NCBI RefSeq assembly: GCF_000069185.1
Contig: NC_010397.1
Coordinates: 3,224,001 to 3,288,000 of the forward strand
From: Mycobacteroides abscessus ATCC 19977
Lineage (GTDB): Bacteria > Actinomycetota > Actinomycetes > Mycobacteriales > Mycobacteriaceae
Reading direction: 5' to 3'
DNA: 64,000 nucleotides
Numbering within the stretch: position 1 is the first letter of the stretch; every line of letters starts with the position of its first letter. Of the stretch, positions 1 through 9,149 are shown piece after piece. The notes beneath the pieces are model-generated. The model was not told where the DNA came from. It ran no database searches and worked only from the letters and a program-made list of their open reading frames with translations. The translations under genes were made by a program, and so were the position numbers.

Positions 1-248
1 CGGCCCGGGTGGATATGCTCGCGCCCGTACAACTGGCCCCGCAGGAGATGCGACTCGGCGAGCACCTGCTGGGGACCTATCTGCCGGTCACCCGGGGCGC
101 AACCGCGGTGCCCGGCATCTATGCCGCCGGAAACGTCACCGATATCAAGGCACAAGTCATCACCTCCGCGGCGGCCGGAACAGAGGTCGCTGTCGCCATC
201 AACGCCGACCTTGCGGTCGCAGACGCCCAGGAGTTGCAATATGCATGA
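1..248 (+). CDS. thioredoxin reductase-like FAD/NAD(P) oxidoreductase, 3' end only
   Basis: The frame is open from the left edge, so only the last ~82 residues are present. It carries the C-terminal FAD-contact signature of the thioredoxin-reductase-like family: VPGIYAAGNVTD followed by an Ala/Gly-rich helix ending in INADL. These proteins pass electrons from NAD(P)H through FAD to a substrate. The CxxC motif that would prove disulfide reductase activity lies outside the window, so the substrate is unknown. The stop codon overlaps the start of the following methyltransferase by 8 nt, suggesting translational coupling. Confidence 0.8.
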   Translation, partial: ARVDMLAPVQLAPQEMRLGEHLLGTYLPVTRGATAVPGIYAAGNVTDIKAQVITSAAAGTEVAVAINADLAVADAQELQYA

Positions 249-894
249 TCACAACAACCCGCCTTCCGACGAGAAGTCTTGGGACGAGTTCTATCAATCA
301 CACGACGCGCTGTGGAGCGGGAACGCCAATCCGCAGTTGGTAGCCGAGATATCGTCGCTACCGCCGCGGACGGCGCTGGACGCGGGCTGCGGCGAAGGCG
401 GCGACGCGATCTGGCTCGCGCAGCATGGCTGGCAAGTCACCGGCATGGATTTTGCCCACACCGCGCTGCGGCGCGCCGCCGACAACGCCGTCAAGGTGGA
501 TCCCGAACTCGCGAACCGGATCTCATGGACCCAGGCGGACCTGACCGCCTGGCAGCCGAATCGGCAATTCGATTTGGTGACATCACATTTCATGCATCTA
601 CCCACGAATCTTCGCGAGCCGGTGTTCGCGGCGCTGGCCGCTGCCGTGGCCCCCGGAGGGACGCTGCTCATCGTCGGGCACCATCCGTCGGACATGCAGG
701 CGGCGATCGGACGACCGGACCTGCCTGACTGGTACTTCACCGCCGAGGACATCGCCGACACCCTCAACCCAAAGGAATGGACGATCATCGTCGCCGAATC
801 ACGGAGCCGAAAGTTCACGCGTGACGACGAGGAGTTTGATATCGCAGACACCGTGCTGCGGGCCGAGCGCAAGCCCACGACGGAATCGGCTTAG
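241..894 (+). CDS. class I SAM-dependent methyltransferase
   Basis: A 217-residue soluble protein with a Rossmann-type methyltransferase core. Motif I (ALDAGCGEGGDAIWLA, near residues 45-60) binds S-adenosylmethionine. The acidic end of strand 2 (VTGMDF) and a motif IV-like segment (FDLVTSHFMHLP) follow. The ATG at 241 is chosen because it overlaps the end of the upstream oxidoreductase; a longer frame reaching back to 121 only shadows that gene. The overlap suggests the two act together, perhaps in redox or xenobiotic metabolism. The substrate cannot be read from the sequence. It ends convergently on the LysR gene with a 4-nt overlap. Confidence 0.88.
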   Translation: MHDHNNPPSDEKSWDEFYQSHDALWSGNANPQLVAEISSLPPRTALDAGCGEGGDAIWLAQHGWQVTGMDFAHTALRRAADNAVKVDPELANRISWTQADLTAWQPNRQFDLVTSHFMHLPTNLREPVFAALAAAVAPGGTLLIVGHHPSDMQAAIGRPDLPDWYFTAEDIADTLNPKEWTIIVAESRSRKFTRDDEEFDIADTVLRAERKPTTESA

Positions 895-1757
895 GCGATA
901 GCCGCCGATTCACCCGAGAGGGCCTCGCGGGCAGCATCCTTCACAGCATTGAACGCGACGGGGTCCAGCCCGCGGCGACCGACGACCGATAGCGTCGCCA
1001 GGTTCGCCGCGGGCATGGCGTCAACCGGTGCGATACCGTCGGGCAACCACCCGATGATGGGCAGCAGCGCCATGCCCAGGCCCGACCGCAGTCCCGCGTA
1101 CAGACCGGACAAATCCGGTGATTCTCCGACGATCTGGTACTGATTTCCCAGCGTATGCAAGGCACTGAACATGGGCGCACGCAGCGTGCACGGCTCGGTG
1201 AACGTCATCACCCGCAGGGGCTCAATGGGATTCGGCTTGTAGCCGCGTGCGGCAACCCACTGCAGCGGAACGGTGCCCACCGCATTGGCGCGATCCAGGC
1301 CCGATCCGTCCAGGATGACCGCAAGGTCCATGATTCCCCGGTCCACGGATTCGGCGAGATAAAGATTGCGATCGAAGCGCACACGCACCGACCAATCCGG
1401 AAGATGGCTTCGCAGGGCCGAGGTGATGCTCGGCAAGATCAAGTCCGCGCCATGTTCGGTGACGCCCAAAACCAGGGCGCGTTCCTGGCCGGCCACCAAA
1501 TCATCGACCGCGGCATCGTGTGCGGCCAAGATGCGCCGGGCATGCACCAGCAGCCGGGCGCCCCTGTCGGTGAACACCACGCCGCGTCCATAGCGCCGAA
1601 CCACCGGCTCCCCGATCGCCGTCTCGAGCTTGCGTACATGCTGACTGACCGCGGATTGGGTCAGGTGCAGCACAGCGGCGGCGCGGTGGAATCCCCCGCA
1701 ATCGGCGACCGCCGCCAGCGACCGCAGCGGCGCGATATCGAACGTCGAACTCGCCAT
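891..1757 (-). CDS. LysR-family transcriptional regulator
   Basis: A 288-residue LysR-type regulator. The N-terminal winged helix-turn-helix (about residues 8-66) contains the typical SQHVRKLE recognition helix, followed by an effector-binding domain. LysR proteins usually control the divergent neighbour, here an EamA-type exporter 157 bp away, so a small metabolite exported by that protein is the likely inducer. The pairing resembles LysG/LysE-type exporter control, but the transporter family differs. The shared intergenic region is AT-rich and holds a short inverted repeat, consistent with an autoregulated divergent promoter. Confidence 0.88.
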   Translation of the reverse strand: MASSTFDIAPLRSLAAVADCGGFHRAAAVLHLTQSAVSQHVRKLETAIGEPVVRRYGRGVVFTDRGARLLVHARRILAAHDAAVDDLVAGQERALVLGVTEHGADLILPSITSALRSHLPDWSVRVRFDRNLYLAESVDRGIMDLAVILDGSGLDRANAVGTVPLQWVAARGYKPNPIEPLRVMTFTEPCTLRAPMFSALHTLGNQYQIVGESPDLSGLYAGLRSGLGMALLPIIGWLPDGIAPVDAMPAANLATLSVVGRRGLDPVAFNAVKDAAREALSGESAAIA

Positions 1758-1808
1758 ATCGACACGCTAACTCGATCACAAAATTTGATCAATGCCTGAG
1801 ACAATGAA

Positions 1809-1821
1809 GGGAAATATTCCC
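1809..1821. promoter_or_regulatory. candidate LysR operator (inverted repeat)
   Basis: GGGAAATATTCCC, with arms GGGAA/TTCCC around ATA, lies in the 157-bp divergent region between the LysR gene and the EamA gene. The position suits a LysR recognition site. This is inference from symmetry and location only. Confidence 0.35.
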
Positions 1822-1914
1822 ATTTCAAACGCAGATTTCGTCTTGAGTGATAAGTATTAGCAATCAATTCTGATCAGCAATTATCGTTGGACACCACCTC
1901 CCGCACCGGCCACG

Positions 1915-2880
1915 ATGGCAACCATGCAGAAGACGCCCGTGCCCATGACCAAGTCCTCGGCGGTGGCACTTACGTTTCTGTACGCGCTCGGCTATCCGAT
2001 TGGCGCACTCTCGGTGTCTGCCATGACACCCATGTTGGTGTTGGTCGCGCGTTTCGCGCTCGCCGGAGCCATCTTGGCCACCTGGGCACTGATCGCGAGG
2101 GCGCTCTGGCCAACCGGTCGCACGTTGTGCCATGTCATCGTCGCCGGCCTACTCATGCAGGCGGTGCAGTTCTGCGCGTTGTACGAGGCCCTCGAACACG
2201 GAGCTCCCGCGGTATTGGGGGCCGTGGTCATCTCGATGAACCCCGTCGTCACCGCGGTACTCGCTGCCCTGTTCCTCGATGAGCGCCTCAATCGCTGGCG
2301 CCTCGTGGCTCTCGCGCTGGGCGTGGTGGCGGTACTTGCCGCATGCGCCAACCGGCTGCTCGCCACCGGTGGGATCGATACCGTATTGGTGCTTCTCCTC
2401 GTGGCGTTGTTGGGCCTGGCGGCAGGCGGGGTGTACCAACAGCGCTTCTGCGCCGATGTCGATTTTCGCGTCAACAGCACCATCCAGAACCTGTCCGGAC
2501 TGCTGCCGGCAGGCGCATTGGCGCTTCTGACCCCCAGCGCCGTCCACGATCCTTGGAAGGGTGCCGCTGCCGTGGCCGCGGTAGTGCTGCTCAACGCCAC
2601 GCTGTGCACCTCGCTGTACGTGCGTTCGGTCAGCACATTCGGCGCGGCCGCAGTTGCGATGCTGTTCTGCGTCATTCCGGCCGTCGCCGGCCTGTTGTCC
2701 TGGCTCCTGCTCGGCCAGCGTGTCGACATCGGCATGGGGATCGGACTGGTCATAGGCGCTCTCGCCTGCTGGCTCAATGCCCGGGCAAGCCGATCCACCA
2801 AATTGGCTGTGAAACCCCAGAGCCCCTCAATCGGGGCGGCGACCGCCGCGCCTACCCGTGAGCCGGCGGTGGCCAGCTAG
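1915..2880 (+). CDS. EamA/DMT-superfamily transporter
   Basis: A 321-residue integral membrane protein with about ten hydrophobic helices arranged as two EamA repeats. Examples are the segment ending in GALSVSAMTPML and the conserved NPVVTAVLAALFLDERL, where an acidic residue follows the fourth helix of repeat 1. The family exports amino acids and other small metabolites. The C-terminal ~40 residues are a polar Ser/Ala tail. A second in-frame ATG lies 9 nt downstream. The divergent LysR gene is the likely regulator. The substrate is unknown. Confidence 0.87.
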   Translation: MATMQKTPVPMTKSSAVALTFLYALGYPIGALSVSAMTPMLVLVARFALAGAILATWALIARALWPTGRTLCHVIVAGLLMQAVQFCALYEALEHGAPAVLGAVVISMNPVVTAVLAALFLDERLNRWRLVALALGVVAVLAACANRLLATGGIDTVLVLLLVALLGLAAGGVYQQRFCADVDFRVNSTIQNLSGLLPAGALALLTPSAVHDPWKGAAAVAAVVLLNATLCTSLYVRSVSTFGAAAVAMLFCVIPAVAGLLSWLLLGQRVDIGMGIGLVIGALACWLNARASRSTKLAVKPQSPSIGAATAAPTREPAVAS

Positions 2881-2889
2881 CCTGGCTGC

Positions 2890-3597
2890 ATGCGTGCCCT
2901 GTTACTTGGTGGTCTGACCCTGCTGGGAGCAATGCTCCTGGTCGCCGGATGCTCGAAGGGAGCCACGGTATCCCCGACCGTCCCCTCATCGAGTCAACCA
3001 CCATCGAGCAGCAGCACCAGCAAGCCGATCACCACAACCACCACCACGACGGCTCCGGTCGACTTGCCCGAGCCTGTTGCGGGAGCGCCGTATGATGCTG
3101 TCGCCCAGTGGATTTCCAAGGGCGCGCCGGTTGATGTGACGAATTTTCACGCAGCGACCAGCCAGGATGGGCAAAAGACCGATCTGGGCGACAATGTCGC
3201 GTTCAAGACCCCGTCCGGGAAAACGCGCTGCATGACCGACAACATCCAGCCAGGCACGCTGTCCTGCCTGGTCAACTTGACCAATCCGCCGAAAAGACCT
3301 GCCGGCACAGAGGGCAACTGGGTAGGCGGCTGGACTGATTTCAGCGGCCGGCAGGTCACGGTGGGCGGGCTACATGGCGATCCGGGCCCCTTCCAGAGCG
3401 GTGACGGAAATCCGCTCGACTACGGCGGCCGCCTCTCGTTCGGAGATTTCAGTTGCCGCAGCGAGACTTCCGGACTGTTCTGCGCGAACACCAAGGCCAA
3501 GTCCGCAATTCGGATCAGCGATGCTGGGATCGAGCCCTTTGGCTGCTTACAGGAAGCCACCCCTTCCGAGGGCAATGGGCGAGAATTCAGCTGCTAG
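2890..3597 (+). CDS. secreted lipoprotein of unknown function
   Basis: A 235-residue predicted lipoprotein. A hydrophobic signal peptide ends in the lipobox LVAGC (Cys at about residue 21), followed by a low-complexity Ser/Thr/Pro linker with a run of Thr, typical of mycobacterial cell-wall-anchored lipoproteins. The mature domain (about residues 60-235) has six Cys residues that could form disulfides, for example in TRCMTDN, TLSCLVN and DFSCRSE. I do not recognise a catalytic motif. It starts 9 nt after the EamA gene and could be co-transcribed with it. Confidence 0.82.
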   Translation: MRALLLGGLTLLGAMLLVAGCSKGATVSPTVPSSSQPPSSSSTSKPITTTTTTTAPVDLPEPVAGAPYDAVAQWISKGAPVDVTNFHAATSQDGQKTDLGDNVAFKTPSGKTRCMTDNIQPGTLSCLVNLTNPPKRPAGTEGNWVGGWTDFSGRQVTVGGLHGDPGPFQSGDGNPLDYGGRLSFGDFSCRSETSGLFCANTKAKSAIRISDAGIEPFGCLQEATPSEGNGREFSC

Positions 3598-4211
3598 CGT
3601 GAGGTTCGGGCCAGATACTCCGCACCGCGCGGCGAGAGCCGGTAGCCCACCGGCAGGCTCAGTGTGAGCCCCAGGTTCTTGAGCTTGCGCACCTGAACCT
3701 TGAAGGTCGCTAAATCCGGCCAGCGGGAGCATGATTCGAGGTCCTTTGCCCGAACTGCTGGGCGATGGGCGATCTCCCGGAGTACCTCACGGGTCCAGGG
3801 ACCCGGCTTGGCGTTGCGATCCATGCGGTCCAGCCGCGCGTCTATGTCGGCGATTTCCCCGACCGAAAGCGCCACCGACGAGGCCAACTCCGCACGCGGA
3901 TCAGGCATATCGATCTTGCGGAACGCCAAGCGGTACAACACATCAGCAGCGTCCTGGGCGCCCACATCGCTGCGGGCCGCAGCAGCCGACGGGTATCCGG
4001 CCAGCTGTGCATCGGCGTCATCGATGTCACGCGCGAGAATCTCGTCAACGGCATCGACTTCAATGAAGTCGAACTCGGTCATGGAGCGGATCCGGTCCGA
4101 TCCGACGCGATAACGGCCACCAACCCGCACCTGCGGGCGCTTCCAGCGCCGGTAGGCCACCGAGATGCTGCCATCGTGTATTCCGGCGCGCAGCCTCGGC
4201 TCGAACAGCAC
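3594..4211 (-). CDS. ASCH/PUA-like domain protein
   Basis: A 205-residue soluble protein. The N-terminal ~100 residues look like an ASCH fold: a KRPQVRVGGRYRVG strand pattern, then EFDFIEVDAVDEI. ASCH domains are PUA-related and are thought to bind RNA or nucleotides. The C-terminal third (DLATFKVQVRKLKNLGLT..GYRLSPRGAEYL) looks like a winged helix of the kind seen at the end of DNA-binding proteins. The start is GTG, overlapping the stop of the upstream dienelactone hydrolase by one base (TAGTG), which implies translational coupling. No catalytic residues were identified. It converges on the upstream lipoprotein with a 4-nt overlap. Confidence 0.65.
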   Translation of the reverse strand: MLFEPRLRAGIHDGSISVAYRRWKRPQVRVGGRYRVGSDRIRSMTEFDFIEVDAVDEILARDIDDADAQLAGYPSAAAARSDVGAQDAADVLYRLAFRKIDMPDPRAELASSVALSVGEIADIDARLDRMDRNAKPGPWTREVLREIAHRPAVRAKDLESCSRWPDLATFKVQVRKLKNLGLTLSLPVGYRLSPRGAEYLARTSR

Positions 4212-4948
4212 TAGTGCCCCAAGGTGGCGCCGTAGAGGTCTTCGAGCGCCTTCCAGTGCCGTTGCGCGGCCCCCTCGTCATAGGTGGGGTTGTCCGTGAC
4301 GGCGAACCCATGCTTGGCCGGATAGGTCTCGATGGTGTGCCGCACGCCGGCGTCCGTGAGCACCTGCCCCAGTAACTGTTCCTGCTCAGCAGGAAAGGAC
4401 GCGTCCTCCTCGGCCGCCGCGATCAGCACCACGCCGGTGATACGCCCGGCAAGGTGGTGCGGACTGTTGAGGTCGTCGGCCTTGGCGAGGTTGCCGCCAT
4501 GAAATGACGCCACGGCGCCCACCCGGCTCGCATGAGTTGCCGCCACCCGCAAAGAGATTCGGCCACCCATGCAGTAGCCGGTCAGGCCCACGAGCTCGCC
4601 GGTCACCTCCGGCTGGTCGGCAAGAAAGTCCAGAAAGCTCCCCGCGTCGGCATCGATCCGATCGGGGGTGAGCGTTCCCATCGTCGCGAACAGGCGTCCG
4701 CGCTCCTGCGTGTCGCCGAATGCGGTGGCCATATTGAATGGCTGCCAATTGCCTTCGCGGTAGTACACATCCGGCACCAGCACGACATACCCCCAGCTCG
4801 CGAGCCGGTCCCCCATCGCCCGCATCACATCGCGGGCGCCGCCGGCATCGGGGTAGAGAACCACCGCCGGGCCCGGCTGGTCCGGTAGGTGCAACGTTGC
4901 GGAGCATAGGCCGTCGGGGGTCAGGATCTGAGCATCGCGGCGCTGCAT
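4211..4948 (-). CDS. dienelactone hydrolase family protein
   Basis: A 245-residue alpha/beta hydrolase. The nucleophile elbow GYCMGG carries a Cys instead of Ser, diagnostic for dienelactone hydrolases. The other triad members are likely the Asp in EEDASFP and the His in KHGFAV. The family hydrolyses cyclic ester intermediates of aromatic degradation, but many members have other substrates. The start chosen is the ATG giving MQRRDAQIL; an in-frame upstream start at 4987 would add 13 poorly conserved residues. It is coupled to the downstream ASCH gene. Confidence 0.83.
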   Translation of the reverse strand: MQRRDAQILTPDGLCSATLHLPDQPGPAVVLYPDAGGARDVMRAMGDRLASWGYVVLVPDVYYREGNWQPFNMATAFGDTQERGRLFATMGTLTPDRIDADAGSFLDFLADQPEVTGELVGLTGYCMGGRISLRVAATHASRVGAVASFHGGNLAKADDLNSPHHLAGRITGVVLIAAAEEDASFPAEQEQLLGQVLTDAGVRHTIETYPAKHGFAVTDNPTYDEGAAQRHWKALEDLYGATLGH

Positions 4949-5035
4949 GTTTCCATCAAACCAGCCACCCGGCCCGGTAGCTACCACGCTGGTATCTTGG
5001 GCGGCAACGATCCGTCAATGACCAGGGGGAATCTG

Positions 5036-5854
5036 ATGGCCTTTGCCAACACACTGTCCACATCGTGGCAAATCTTCAAAACGTCGGCAAAGGTATTGAG
5101 CTCACGCAAGGAGCTCGCGGTTTTCCCCCTCCTATCCGGCATTACGTCATTGCTCGTGCTGGTGGGAATGGTGGCGCTGGGCGTGCTCCTACTACCCGCC
5201 ACGACGGGCGATTCGGTTCCACCGCTCTTTTACCCCGTTTTCGCCGTCGGTTACTTCATCCTGATGTATGTCGCGACCTTCTGGCAGGCGGCGCTCATAT
5301 CGCAGGCGAACATCGCGCTGGAGGGCGGAGATCCCAGCGTGGCCGCCGGCATCTCGGCAGCGGCGCAGCGCGGCGGTCGCCTCCTCCCCTGGGTCCTCAT
5401 CACCGGCGTTGTCTCCTGGATCATCAGCGCCGTGGAGGAGCGGGTGCCCTTCATCGGACGGTTCCTGGACGTCGCGTGGCGCGTGGTCTCCTTCCAGGTG
5501 CTGCCCACGCTCGTGCTGGAAAACCTCGGGGCGATTGATGCCGTCAAGAAGACCAAGGAAACGCTCAAGAACGCCTGGGGCCGCAACGTCGTCGGCATCG
5601 TGGGACTGAACTTTTTCACCGCGCTGCTGTCACTCCCGGGAATCGGTCTGATCTACCTGGGCGTGGCCGCGAACATGGCCGCGGTGACGGGTGTCTTCGC
5701 GTTGTTCGGAGTGCTCTGGATCCTGGTGGCCTCCATCGTCGGCGCCGCGCTCACCGGCATCTTTCAGACAGCGCTGTACAGATTCACCGTTGACGGCCAC
5801 GTGCCGGGCCCCTTTGCCGGACTGGACCTGCGCCAAGCACTCAAAACGCGGTAA
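5036..5854 (+). CDS. DUF6159-like multi-pass membrane protein (copy 1)
   Basis: A 272-residue integral membrane protein with about six hydrophobic segments. The start MAFANTLSTSW is preceded by a good ribosome binding site (AGGGGGA, ~6 nt); an in-frame upstream start at 4997 lacks one. The N-terminal amphipathic stretch STSWQIFKTSAKVLSSRKEL and the core PFIGRFLDVAWRVVSFQVLP are shared almost word for word with the next gene, so this is a tandem duplicate. The function of this family is unknown. A strong hairpin follows the stop. Confidence 0.8.
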   Translation: MAFANTLSTSWQIFKTSAKVLSSRKELAVFPLLSGITSLLVLVGMVALGVLLLPATTGDSVPPLFYPVFAVGYFILMYVATFWQAALISQANIALEGGDPSVAAGISAAAQRGGRLLPWVLITGVVSWIISAVEERVPFIGRFLDVAWRVVSFQVLPTLVLENLGAIDAVKKTKETLKNAWGRNVVGIVGLNFFTALLSLPGIGLIYLGVAANMAAVTGVFALFGVLWILVASIVGAALTGIFQTALYRFTVDGHVPGPFAGLDLRQALKTR

Positions 5855-5871
5855 ACGGGCCCGTACATAGG

Positions 5872-5900
5872 GGAACCGCAGGGCACGCGGGTGCGGTTCC
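5872..5900 (+). terminator. hairpin, probable terminator
   Basis: A perfect 9-bp stem (GGAACCGCA / TGCGGTTCC) with an 11-nt loop begins about 17 nt after the first DUF6159-like gene. It lacks a long T-run, as is usual in mycobacteria. It would separate the two paralogues transcriptionally. Confidence 0.6.
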
Positions 5901-5967
5901 GTAAACCACAGCCGTCACACTGGTAACTTAATGTACCAAGAGTAACTTAAGTGTCAGGGGTTTCGGT

Positions 5968-6777
5968 GTGGCTTCCTTCAACGCGCTATCGACCGCGCTG
6001 TCGACATCGTGGGACATTTTCAAGACGTCGACACGCCTCCTGAGCCACCGTAAGGCGCTGCTGTTCTTCCCCATCGCCGCGGCGGCAACGCTGGCCGTCT
6101 TCATCGTGGCCCTGATCGTCCTGGGGCTGCTGCTGCCACCGAACATCGACAAAACCTCGCCGCAGTTCGTCCGGGCTGCCCTGGCTATCGACTACGTGAT
6201 CCTGTTGTATGTCGCACTGTTCTGGCAGACGGCCCTCATCACTCAGACCACTGCGGCACTGCAGGGCGAGAAACCGAGTTTTACCCGCGGCTTCGCCGCA
6301 GCCCGTCGTTACCGCACGCGGTTGCTGCCCTGGGTGCTCATCGACACGGCGGTCACCTGGGGCTTCGGCATCATCGACGAGAACCTCCTCTACGTGGGCA
6401 GCCTTGTCCATGTCTTATTCATCGGGCGGTTTCTCGATCTGATGTGGCGTGCCGTCTCGTTTCAGGTGCTGCCGACAATCGTCCTGCGAAATGTCGGCAC
6501 TGTGGAAGCCATCAAGACCTGCAAAAAGACCCTGCGGAGCATGCTGTCCAGAAACGTCCTCGCCCAGCTCGGTCTGCGAATCTTCATCCTGGTACTGGTA
6601 CTGCCCGGTGTCGGCATGCTCTTCGCTGCCGCCGCGGCGGGCCACGGGGTGTTATCGGGCGTGCTCGGGCTGGCCGGCGGGCTATGGATCGCGGCCGCGA
6701 TCCTCTATGGCGCAACCGTCAGCGGGATTTATCAAACAGTGCTGTACCGAAGCGCGGAGGCGTCAAACCACGCCTAG
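5968..6777 (+). CDS. DUF6159-like multi-pass membrane protein (copy 2)
   Basis: A 269-residue paralogue of the preceding gene, starting at GTG with a CAGGGG ribosome binding site ~7 nt upstream. Shared landmarks are STSWDIFKTSTRLLSHRK at the N-terminus and FIGRFLDLMWRAVSFQVLP near residue 150. It has the same number of hydrophobic segments. The terminator-like hairpin between the copies suggests that each has its own promoter. The function is unknown; the family looks like a membrane scaffold or transporter-like protein without enzymatic motifs. Confidence 0.8.
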   Translation: MASFNALSTALSTSWDIFKTSTRLLSHRKALLFFPIAAAATLAVFIVALIVLGLLLPPNIDKTSPQFVRAALAIDYVILLYVALFWQTALITQTTAALQGEKPSFTRGFAAARRYRTRLLPWVLIDTAVTWGFGIIDENLLYVGSLVHVLFIGRFLDLMWRAVSFQVLPTIVLRNVGTVEAIKTCKKTLRSMLSRNVLAQLGLRIFILVLVLPGVGMLFAAAAAGHGVLSGVLGLAGGLWIAAAILYGATVSGIYQTVLYRSAEASNHA

Positions 6778-6788
6778 TTACGCGCTCT

Positions 6789-7676
6789 TTAGATGAAGAG
6801 CGTCAGCACAATCCAGGTAGCGACCGCCGACGGCAGCAGCGAGTCCAGGCGGTCCATGATGCCGCCGTGACCGGGCAGCAGCGTGCCCATATCCTTGATC
6901 CCCAAGTCGCGCTTGACCTGTGACTCCACGAGGTCGCCCAGTGTGCCGGTGATGACAAGCATCACGCCGAGCGCGATACCCACGAACGGGTGATGTCCGA
7001 GCAGGAACGTCACCGCCAGAGTAGACGCCGTGGTTCCCACCACGAGCGAGCCCGCCAGGCCCTCCCAGGATTTCTTCGGGCTGATCGCGGGTGCCATCGG
7101 ATGCTTACCGAACAAGACCCCCGCCGCGTATCCGCCGATATCGGAGAAGGTGACACCGAGCATCAGGCAGAAAACCTGCTCTGCGCCGTTGTCCGGATAG
7201 ACCAGCAGCGCGCCGAAGGATGCGAACAGCGGAATCCATGCGGCCACGAAAACCGTGATCGCCACATCGCGCAGATAATTCACCGGCTGACTGCCCAGCC
7301 CCTGGCTCAAGAGCCGCCAAATCATGCACACCACAACGGTCGCGGCGAAGGCACCAACCGATCCCGCGGTCCCCCACGGCCACGTCAACCAGATCATGGC
7401 CTGCCCGCCGAAGAACAAGGGGATGAAAGGAACCGAGATATCGGCCTGGCGCAGCCGCTTGGTCACCTCCCACATCGCGATCCCGAGGAAGACCGAGATG
7501 ATGCCGACCCAGATCTCCTTCTGGTACAACAACGAGAAAATGATCAGGGCGGCGAGCGCAACCCCGACGCCAATTGCGGCCGGCAGGTTGCGCCCGGCCC
7601 GGGACTTCGCCCCCGCAGGGGGCGCAGGGCTGCTGCCGGGGGCCGGAGCCGCGTCGGTGTCTCCCATGGTCGTCAC
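6789..7676 (-). CDS. cdsA: phosphatidate cytidylyltransferase
   Basis: A 295-residue membrane enzyme that makes CDP-diacylglycerol from CTP and phosphatidic acid, the branch point to phosphatidylinositol, cardiolipin and PIM synthesis. Eight or so hydrophobic helices follow a 35-residue Pro/Ala-rich cytoplasmic tail. The family signature is visible as SPKKSWEG followed further on by DRLDSLLPSA. It is the last gene of the pyrH-frr-cdsA cluster, 11 nt after frr, the same order as in M. tuberculosis. Confidence 0.95.
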   Translation of the reverse strand: MTTMGDTDAAPAPGSSPAPPAGAKSRAGRNLPAAIGVGVALAALIIFSLLYQKEIWVGIISVFLGIAMWEVTKRLRQADISVPFIPLFFGGQAMIWLTWPWGTAGSVGAFAATVVVCMIWRLLSQGLGSQPVNYLRDVAITVFVAAWIPLFASFGALLVYPDNGAEQVFCLMLGVTFSDIGGYAAGVLFGKHPMAPAISPKKSWEGLAGSLVVGTTASTLAVTFLLGHHPFVGIALGVMLVITGTLGDLVESQVKRDLGIKDMGTLLPGHGGIMDRLDSLLPSAVATWIVLTLFI

Positions 7677-7687
7677 TACCGGCGGCC

Positions 7688-8245
7688 CTAGACCTCCAGT
7701 AGCTCGCCTTCTTTGTGTTTCACCAGCTCATCGATCTGGCTCACGTACTGCGCGGTGGTCTTGTCCAGATCCTTTTCCGCTCGGCCCACCTCGTCCTCGC
7801 CGGCCTCGCCATCTTTCTTGATCCGGTTAAGCTCGTCGTTGGCCTTACGCCGGATATTGCGCAGGGTCACCTTGGCGTCCTCGCCCTTGCCCTTGGCCTG
7901 CTTGACCAGCTCGCGGCGGCGCTCCTCGGTGAGCTGAGGAATGGCGACACGAATGATGCTGCCATCATTGCTCGGGTTCAAGCCCAGATCCGAGTTGCGG
8001 ATCGCGTCTTCGATGGCCTTGAGCTGGTTGGACTCATAGGGCTTGATGACCACCATGCGCGCCTCGGGCACGTTGATACCGGCCACCTGCGTGATCGGGG
8101 TCGGAGTGCCGTAGTAGTCGATGACGACCCGCTGGAACATGCCGGGGTTTGCCCGCCCGGTCCGAATGGTCGCGAAGTCGTCGCGGGCGACCGTCACGGC
8201 CTTTTCCATCTTCTCCTCGGCATCGAGAAGAACCTCGTCAATCAC
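7688..8245 (-). CDS. frr: ribosome recycling factor
   Basis: A 185-residue cytoplasmic factor that, with EF-G, splits post-termination ribosomes. The GTG start ([17 protein letters not shown]) matches the known mycobacterial N-terminus and has a GGGAGA ribosome binding site; the frame extends upstream to 8293 without conservation. The signature [12 protein letters not shown] and the C-terminal [20 protein letters not shown] are intact. It lies between pyrH and cdsA. Confidence 0.97.
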   Translation of the reverse strand: MIDEVLLDAEEKMEKAVTVARDDFATIRTGRANPGMFQRVVIDYYGTPTPITQVAGINVPEARMVVIKPYESNQLKAIEDAIRNSDLGLNPSNDGSIIRVAIPQLTEERRRELVKQAKGKGEDAKVTLRNIRRKANDELNRIKKDGEAGEDEVGRAEKDLDKTTAQYVSQIDELVKHKEGELLEV

Positions 8246-8314
8246 GATTGATCTCCCATCGGGTTCGATGATCTTCGCGCAAGCTGGGGCCACCGCCCGC
8301 CTGCGGGGGCCTCA

Positions 8315-9040
8315 TCACGGTGTTACCAGCGTTCCGATCTTCTCACCTGCGACCGCCCTTGCGATATTCCCTTCGGTAAGCAGGTTGAACACCAGGATCG
8401 GCATCCGGTTGTCCATACACAGGCTGAACGCGGTGGCATCGGCGACCTGTAGGCCGCGATCGATGACCTCGCGGTGCGTGATCTCGGGCAGGAATTCGGC
8501 GTCGGGATTGGCGCGCGGGTCGTCGGTGAAGATGCCGTCAACCGCCTTGGCCATCAGCACCACCTCGGCGCCAATCTCCAGTGCACGCTGCGCGGCCGTA
8601 GTGTCGGTGGAGAAGTACGGCAGGCCCATGCCGGCACCGAAGATGACGACACGCCCCTTCTCCAAGTGCCTTCTGGCACGCAGCGGAATGTACGGCTCGG
8701 CGACCTGCCCCATGGTGATGGCGGTCTGCACGCGCGTCACGATGCCTTCCTTTTCCAGGAAGTCTTGCAGCGCAAGGCTGTTCATCACGGTTCCGAGCAT
8801 GCCCATGTAGTCCGACCGAGTGCGCTCCATACCGCGCTGCTGCAACTGGGCGCCCCGGAAGAAGTTGCCGCCGCCGATCACCACCGCAACCTCGGCACCG
8901 GTACGTACCACCTCGGCAATCTGCCTGGCCACCCGGTGAACCACATCAGGGTCCAAGCCGACGGCACCCCCACCGAACATTTCGCCGCCGAGCTTGAGCA
9001 GCACCCGCTTATATCCGGTGCGGCTCACATCGCGCGTCAT
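8315..9040 (-). CDS. pyrH: UMP kinase
   Basis: A 241-residue hexameric bacterial UMP kinase that phosphorylates UMP to UDP with ATP. The amino-acid-kinase fold is recognisable from [13 protein letters not shown] at the N-terminus, the GGGNFFRG phosphate loop and the [11 protein letters not shown] segment. The ATG start sits 4 nt after AGGAGG on the minus strand; the frame continues upstream to 9127 but is unconserved. It is the first gene of the pyrH-frr-cdsA cluster. Confidence 0.96.
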   Translation of the reverse strand: MTRDVSRTGYKRVLLKLGGEMFGGGAVGLDPDVVHRVARQIAEVVRTGAEVAVVIGGGNFFRGAQLQQRGMERTRSDYMGMLGTVMNSLALQDFLEKEGIVTRVQTAITMGQVAEPYIPLRARRHLEKGRVVIFGAGMGLPYFSTDTTAAQRALEIGAEVVLMAKAVDGIFTDDPRANPDAEFLPEITHREVIDRGLQVADATAFSLCMDNRMPILVFNLLTEGNIARAVAGEKIGTLVTP

Positions 9041-9149
9041 CACGCCTCCTCGGTACGGGCTCAACAAAGCCGGTGCACAAGCACAGCCATCGGGCCCCGG
9101 ATACCCCGGGCGCCTCGACGGCTGCATCTATCTCGCGGACCATCCTGCC

